From Tachypleus tridentatus (lineage: Eukaryota; Arthropoda; Merostomata; Xiphosura; Limulidae), in contig NC_134834.1 in the NCBI RefSeq assembly GCF_004210375.1, positions 161,281,290 through 161,345,289 on the forward strand: DNA of 64,000 nt, read 5' to 3'. Positions 59,090 through 64,000 of the stretch are shown here, in pieces; within the stretch, counting starts at the first letter, position 1, and every line of letters starts with the position of its first letter. Below the pieces are notes generated by a model. The model was not told the origin of the DNA, did no database searches, and saw only the letters and a list, made by a program, of their open reading frames with translations. Position numbers and translations under genes: made by a program.

Positions 59090-59810
59090 AACAAGGATGT
59101 TTCCAAAACTGACTTGAAAGTTTAGTTCATTTCTTGTGGGAACAGTTGTGCCTTTGGCCACTGGTTTTGGCATGACTAGTTCGATTCGGTCTTTCCTGAC
59201 TGTTTCCTTATCTTGAGCTCTAGGTTTTAAAACATATTTGCTAACTTTTTATGTTTTTTTAGAAATTCTACCTCACAGTCACCATCTTTATCAAATTCTG
59301 ACAGCACTTTGCCCACATAATAAACTGGTTTACGACTTTTCTGTATTTCCATTTCAGCCAACATATAGCTGTGAGTCTTAAGGTTGTTGTAATCACCATT
59401 TCCTAACTGTAAGCTTGTTGTTTGTTCTGTCTCCCCATCATTGTTATCATCACTACCCACAAAAGATATATTGTCATCATCATCATCAGAGGATGGACTG
59501 TCTTTCCAAGAGTTACTGTCATCACCATCATCATAGGATGGACTGTCTTTCCAAGAGTTACTATCATCATCATCAGAGGATGGACTGTCTTTCCAAGAGT
59601 TACTGTCATCATCATCATCAGAGGATGGACTGTCTTTCCAAGAGCTACTGTCATCATCATCAAAGGATGGACTGTCTTTCCAAGAGTTACTGTCATTATC
59701 ATCAGAGGATGGACTGTCTTTATTTGGCTCTACCGCCAACTGTCTCTAAAGGCTCTTAGTCAAGCATTGTTTTGCCCTTTTTGCTGGTCTAGGTTAGGCT
59801 ACGTTCTTCA
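59090..59810 (-). pseudogene. Acidic-repeat protein with conserved C-terminal domain, frameshifted
   Basis: One frame reads PRPAKRAKQCLTKSL, a stop at about 59,750, then QLAVEPNKDSPSSDD. Six copies follow of an approximately 16-residue unit, WKDSPSSDDDDSNS (59,440-59,735). After a spacer comes KPVYYVGKVLSEFDKDGDCE and VEFLKKHKK, a small beta-rich domain resembling the C-terminal module of some transposon-related or nuclear proteins. A 1-base shift in an A-run near 59,245 moves the frame to KYVLKPRAQDKETVRKDRIE and MPKPVAKGTTVPTRNELNF. The acidic DNA repeat is itself a minisatellite of about 48 bases. Function unknown. It lies antisense within the presumed alkaline phosphatase intron. Confidence 0.55.
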
Positions 59811-59997
59811 TATGTTTCATTCCTGATGTTGTTATAACTAATATTATTTGTTTCTTTTACGACCACGGTCTGATAAAATGTTCCCTGAACAACCTGCAAA
59901 ATTTACCAATACACGAAATACTAATGAAACAATTTCAGATTTTCTGTCGTGAAATCCAATTCAAACTGTTAAATAAATAGCAGCATCTTACCTTTGG

Positions 59998-60175
59998 CAA
60001 TTCCCAAACTTGTTCAAGTGTAATAAAGACAGCAGGACCTGAAGTGGGGTTTGACTGTACAGATGAAGACATTTGTGTATGGACCTCATCATCGTGACGA
60101 GTTGCACAACTCAGACCTGGTTCTAACTGTGCAGACGAAAAGGTTTATGCATGAACTCATCATTTACGTGATCAG
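59998..60175 (-). pseudogene. Probable upstream exon of the acidic-repeat gene
   Basis: Read on the minus strand, a frame with PGLSCATRHDDEVHTQMSSS continues as VQSNPTSGPAVFITLEQVWE, LPK and then a good donor AAG|GTAAGA (59,997). A diverged second copy of the same segment, with stops, lies just upstream (60,120-60,230), so this part is internally duplicated. The link to the exon at 59,090-59,810 is inferred from order and strand; phases do not join cleanly, which fits a decayed copy. Confidence 0.35.
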
Positions 60176-60431
60176 ATGGATATGCTCAACAGGGACTTGG
60201 TGATGACTGGTTTCTCGTCATAGTCATTAGATCAATTAGGTCAATAGATCTGAGAATTAGAGCAGGTGTTTCAGTTCTGCTCGCTCTCCCTTAATGTTAG
60301 GTTGTGGAATAACATTGTAAATTTGTTTATTGATACTAAGTACAGTAAGGTTTAGCCCTAACTAAACTAAAGCAAACAACGTACACAACTTGGAATTTTA
60401 ATTCATCGAATATAAGCCGTATTTAATAAAG

Positions 60432-60543
60432 TGCCTCTCACTGGCACAACAGTATGTCTGCAGGTTCACACCGATACCGGTGATGAGCGGAACACAGACA
60501 AGTCCATGGTGTAACTTTGTGCATAAATTCCAAACTTAGTAAA
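60432..60543 (+). repeat. Second tRNA-like repeat family, worn copy
   Basis: 'ctcactggcacaacagtatg' and 'tccatggtgtaactttgtgc' in head-to-tail order. Confidence 0.65.
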
Positions 60544-61190
60544 GGCTTAAGTAGTGTTAGGCCTAACACAGGTTACTTAGATTTAGGATTCTTCATTATT
60601 ATTCTGGAAATCCTATTTTTAAATAAATACTGTTGCAATAAAGATACCAAGTTGATCGAACATATTCCATTGTTTCACGTAACTGTTTTTATTAGCATAA
60701 GATACTTCATTTGTTTTATAAACGACTGTAGTTTAGACTATAAATAAAACTTCCAAAACAGTGCTTCTCGAAATACAAATAACTCACTTCTCGGATTGTA
60801 CAGCCGCAGACGACTTGTATTGAGGAACAAAAGCGAAGCCTGCCCTATTCACAGATTCTGCTCTACATACGCGCCATCTAAATTATGTTAACAGGAGAAA
60901 AGAAAAGCTGTTAAAGTTGTATTACAAAAAGAAAGAAATAGTCGAGGTGTTATGTCACTCAATATGATTCCTTTATATTTTTAATTGTCTTTATTTCGGT
61001 TATAAGGTCTTTAATTTACAATTTTTCGAGATTCCCACGAAAACTGTTGGTCTTGCATTAAAAAAAGAGAAACGCATTTAACCAAAAGCTAGAAACGAGC
61101 TAATCAATTAAAAACAAATAACCAACAAGGGCTGTAACACTGTACGTTGGTTGAATGTTACACCTCATCTCAACTTCTCTGTATACATAG
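60544..61190. other. Intron sequence ending in an acceptor
   Basis: No gene recognised. The 3' end is a pyrimidine-rich acceptor, catctcaacttctctgtatacatag, at 61,190. Confidence 0.6.
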
Positions 61191-61365
61191 ACATACAACA
61201 TCGACAGTCAAGTGGGAGATTCGGGAGCTTGCGCCACTGCTTTACTGAGTGGAGTTAAAAGTCGCTACGAAACACTGGGTCTGGATGACAGTGGACTTCA
61301 TGAAAACTGTTTATCTAGCATCACCGCCAGGATCCCTTGTTTAACCGACTGGACACAACAAGAAG
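61191..61365 (+). CDS. Alkaline phosphatase exon with the catalytic serine
   Basis: The 175-base exon, between an acceptor ending ACATAG and a donor GAAG|GTAAGC, reads TYNIDSQVGDSGACATALLS, GVKSRYETLGLDDSGLHENC and LSSITARIPCLTDWTQQE, leaving one base (phase 1). TYNxDxQVxDSxxxATAxLxGVK is the alkaline phosphatase signature around the phosphorylated serine (Ser in GDSGA). The enzyme hydrolyses phosphate monoesters using two zinc and one magnesium ion and is usually GPI-anchored outside the cell. From memory, vertebrate ALPL has an exon of the same length, start residue and phases. The variable tail (LDDSG...QQE) differs from vertebrates, as expected. No stop or frameshift is present. Confidence 0.93.
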
Positions 61366-61504
61366 GTAAGCTTTAATATGTTGCACAGAGAACAAGTAGT
61401 TGATTATTACAGTCTTCAACAGTAAATGAAGTTAGTATTTTCGCTAAAAATAAATAAATAAATATTAAAACTAAGAAAATAGCATAACAAATCGTAAAAA
61501 ACTA
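61366..61504. other. Intron start
   Basis: Intron beginning GTAAGC; it runs to 63,549 and contains the SINEs and tandem repeats listed next. Confidence 0.7.
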
Positions 61505-61771
61505 AAGAGGTTTGGTTGAATTTCGCGCAAGGCTACTCGAAGGATATTTGCACTGGCCGTCCATAATTTTTAAATGATAGCAGTAGAGGGAAGGCAGAGT
61601 CAATACCATTCACTGCCGACTCTTGGCACACTCTTAACTGTGAAATAGTGAGGGTTACCATCCCAATACAACGTCGCCATAGCTGAAAGGGCGAGCTTAT
61701 TCGGTGACTGGGGTTGATCCCACAACCCACATATTGAGAATGTCGAGCGCCCTAACCAGCAAGCCAACATC
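61505..61771 (-). repeat. SINE, old copy
   Basis: Reverse orientation; body and head recognisable but with many changes (ggggttgatcccacaaccc in the head). Confidence 0.85.
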
Positions 61772-61794
61772 TTTGATTTGCCATTTTTTCACCT

Positions 61795-61922
61795 CCATCC
61801 CACCCACTAGCACAGTATGTATGCGGACTTGCAACGCTAGAAACCGGGTTTCAATACCCCTGGTGGGCAAAGCACTGATAACCCATTTTACAGCTTTGTG
61901 TTTAATTCCAAACAAACCAACA
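61795..61922 (+). repeat. Second tRNA-like repeat family, best copy
   Basis: Head with 'ccactagcacagtatgtatg' and the B-box-like GGGTTTCAATACCC, then 'gcaaagcactgataacccat' and a 'gctttgtgtttaattccaaa' tail ending CAAACAAACC-like. Confidence 0.8.
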
Positions 61923-61924
61923 AA

Positions 61925-62448
61925 TTGTTTGTTGGTTTTATCACGTGAAATTTGATGTCATCATTATACGTATCGGTTATTGATTGTTAACACATGAAAT
62001 TCGAAAATATTGTTATTTATCTTGTCTGTTGGTTTTATCCCATGAAAATAAAAGTCGTTGTTATCTTTCTTATCTGTTCTTCTTTCTTATCCCATGGAAA
62101 CCAAAGTCATTGTTACCTATCTTGTATGTTGCTTTTTTTTCACATGAAAGTAGACTTCATTGTCATCAGTCTTTTTTGTTGGTTTTATTATATGGAATTC
62201 AATGTTATTGTTATCTGGATTACTTAATGTTTTGTTGTTGTTTATCACATGAAAATTGACAAAAAGTGGCGAAATATGAAAATAAGAGAGATTTGAAAAA
62301 CAAACCTGCAGTTAATTTTTTATAACAAGTTTTAAGCCTATTAATTTTCTTGTATGTCATCGAATAAGAGAGATTTGAAAAACGAACCTGCAGTTAATTT
62401 GTTTTTATAACAAGTTTTAGGCCTATTAGTTTTCCAGTATGTCATCGA
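61925..62448. repeat. Tandem repeats: about 50-bp array, then an 82-bp duplication
   Basis: 61,925-62,260 has about six diverged units built on 'ttggttttatcccatgaaa' and 'gttgttatctatcttgtctg'. 62,281-62,448 is a near-perfect 82-base duplication starting AATAAGAGAGATTTGAAAAA. Part of a third, diverged copy appears near 62,925-62,985. Confidence 0.88.
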
Positions 62449-62640
62449 ATTTCGAATGTTTAAATTGAAAGTTTTAAATTATTATACTGGATATATATAG
62501 ATGGCATTTCATATATATTTTTTGTCTCACAACTTAAGTGATGTATTCTCGCACTGAACGAAAACATTATTGAACGGTAACCAATTGGAGACAAAAAATA
62601 TAAATGAGATATTCTTTCTTTAATTCACTTATATTTGTCT

Positions 62641-62873
62641 TTTCTTAATTTCGCGCATAGCTACCCGAGGGCTATCTGCGTTAGCCGTCCCTAATTTAGC
62701 AATGTAAAATAGTTATTCATCACGACCCCCGCTAACTCTTCAGCTACTCTTTTACCATTGAATAGTAGGATTGATCGTTACTTTATAACGCCTCCACGGC
62801 TGAAAGGGTTAGCATGTTTGATATGTCGAGGATTCGAACTCGCGACCCTCAGATTACGAGTCGAGTGCTATTC
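62641..62873 (-). repeat. SINE with internal deletion
   Basis: Tail (ttaatttcgcgcatagctac), body lacking about 25 bases, and head (ggattcgaactcgcgaccct). Confidence 0.9.
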
Positions 62874-63549
62874 ATTTATGATTTCGAGTCGCAATAGACA
62901 AGTTAAGAGAAGTTTAAAAATAAGCATTAGCAGTTAACGTGTTTTTGTTACAGTTTTCAGGCCTAATAGATTTACATTTCGTTAGGTTTCGGGGGGTAAG
63001 ATATAAAGTGTCAAATAACTAAAGATAATTGTACAATAAACATAATATATTGTTGGTTTTAATTTGTTGTTGTTGTTATTTTTTACTTAACAGCTATCAC
63101 ACTCAATATTCTACAAGTCCAGGCGTGGTTTCTATGCCATATCTTTGAATTCATGAACCCGTATTTTGCGGTACTTTCCCTAAAAACGCATTCCACACTT
63201 TATGGCCGTGGGTGTGACAGCTAACCCTAACTATTCGCTGTGATAAAAGATCCCCAACTAATTGTCGAAGGGTCCTGTTAACTTATTATTTTTCATGAGT
63301 TTCTTCTTGTCCTATGATTCAAAATCACGGACAACTATGCCCAAAAAAGACACAGTCTAGGTTTACGAGACAAATTTATAACTACATAAACCATTGCTAA
63401 ATTAAAAACTAATAAATGCTACCTTCATAAATGAACCTCTGAATGTCACATGACAATAAGACAATGGCTAAATGTGAAAAAAACCACTTTATGTTAATAA
63501 AGTTAGATTCTGTTAAATTTTGAAAATGTCCTACTTCATCTCCCTGGAG
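62874..63549. other. Intron sequence; faint SINE fragment
   Basis: 63,196-63,275 is a faint plus-strand SINE body fragment (ggccgtgggtgtgacagcta). The intron ends tcctacttcatctccctggag, a good acceptor. Confidence 0.5.
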
Positions 63550-63728
63550 GTAAAGCTACTGGACTGGTCACTACAACAAGGGTAACTCATGCCACCCCAG
63601 CAGCCATGTATGCCCATTCTGCCAGCAGATGCTGGGAATCTGATGCTAAGATGCCAGAAGATGCCCGCAATACGTGTAAAGACATCGCCAAACAACTGGT
63701 GGAAGATGAACCTGGCCGCCACATAAAT
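63550..63728 (+). CDS. Alkaline phosphatase exon with TTTRVTHAT and AHSxSR motifs
   Basis: It joins the previous exon in frame (G + GT) and reads [40 protein letters not shown] and [31 protein letters not shown] holds the His and Thr near the magnesium site, and the Arg of AHSASR corresponds to the substrate-binding arginine (Arg166 in E. coli numbering). The donor is placed at AAT|GTAGGA because the next family residues should be VIMGG and the reading continues only to a stop after that point; this donor is weak and is the least certain edge. Length is 179 bases, close to the 176 I recall for vertebrate ALPL. Later exons with the remaining metal ligands lie outside the window. Confidence 0.93.
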
Positions 63729-64000
63729 GTAGGATACTTCATAAGAATCTAATTGGCGAAAATTCCAGAGGAAGTGGTTGAGACGAAGCTAGCCAGTATA
63801 TATAAACCAGTTTCATGCATTATATAAGTTTCACTGATATACTAACCTTTTATATTTCTATATTTGTGGAACGTACTTCTTAAAATAGATGATGGGTAAT
63901 TAACCCAACCAATAATTAACCTTATAACATACTTGTTACAAAGATAACATCACGTTAGAAACTGGTACATTATGAATTTGGTCAAAGGATAATGTAATTA
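63729..64000. other. Intron start of the alkaline phosphatase gene
   Basis: AT-rich sequence after the last exon seen; no further exon before the window ends. Confidence 0.6.

Noticed and set aside
59403..59826. Long His/Cys-rich or Ile-rich frames on the plus strand
   Set aside because: They are antisense readings of the acidic Asp/Ser repeat on the minus strand.
1..64000. CRISPR array or prokaryotic defence system suggested by the many direct repeats
   Set aside because: The repeats are contiguous minisatellites without unique spacers, and the sequence is clearly eukaryotic.

Overview
The window is eukaryotic nuclear DNA from an invertebrate: AT-rich, with interrupted genes and a heavy load of decayed transposable elements. 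About twenty full or partial copies of one tRNA-derived SINE, with a second tRNA-like repeat and Jockey, CR1-like and Penelope-like elements, fit a chelicerate. From memory of similar intronic repeats I infer a horseshoe crab. That is an inference, not a proof.

Layout. 1-6.8 kb: mostly unrecognised AT-rich DNA with two oppositely oriented CR1-like remnants. 6.9-14.5 kb: a Jockey-clade retrotransposon on the minus strand, split by a 2,886-bp hAT transposon with a perfect 8-bp target duplication; removing the hAT would leave ORF2 open throughout. 14.6-15.3 kb: two open segments with compatible splice sites that may be the 5' coding exons of a membrane protein. 15.8-24.6 kb: SINEs, two Penelope-like remnants and unrecognised DNA. 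24.6-26.1 kb: a decayed copy of an unnamed, widely dispersed protein family. 30.1-36.4 kb: a degenerate Ty3/Gypsy element carrying a Penelope 3' fragment and a SINE, with a MITE at its right side. 36.8-47.2 kb: an unusually dense run of minisatellites (units 38 to 76 bp), several linked to SINEs or perfect palindromes, plus candidate minus-strand exons near 44.2 and 45.7 kb.

50.8-64 kb: the clearest host gene, an alkaline phosphatase on the plus strand. Two exons (61,191-61,365 and 63,550-63,728) carry the nucleophile serine region and the following TTTRVTHAT / AHSxxR region. An upstream exon encoding a signal peptide (51,830-51,932) ends in the expected phase. The intervening 9.3 kb holds an internally deleted mariner, a mariner-type MITE, SINEs, a Jockey remnant inside a 27-bp minisatellite, and an acidic-repeat pseudogene. 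I could not find the exons that should carry the N-terminal FLGDG-type metal site. The gene continues past the right edge.

No CRISPR array, operon, rRNA gene or convincing functional tRNA gene was seen; the tRNA-like sequences are SINE heads. I found no clearly new multi-gene system. The most interesting structures are the nested hAT/Jockey pair, the SINE-derived inverted minisatellite, the palindrome-bearing array, and the alkaline phosphatase locus with its unseen exons.
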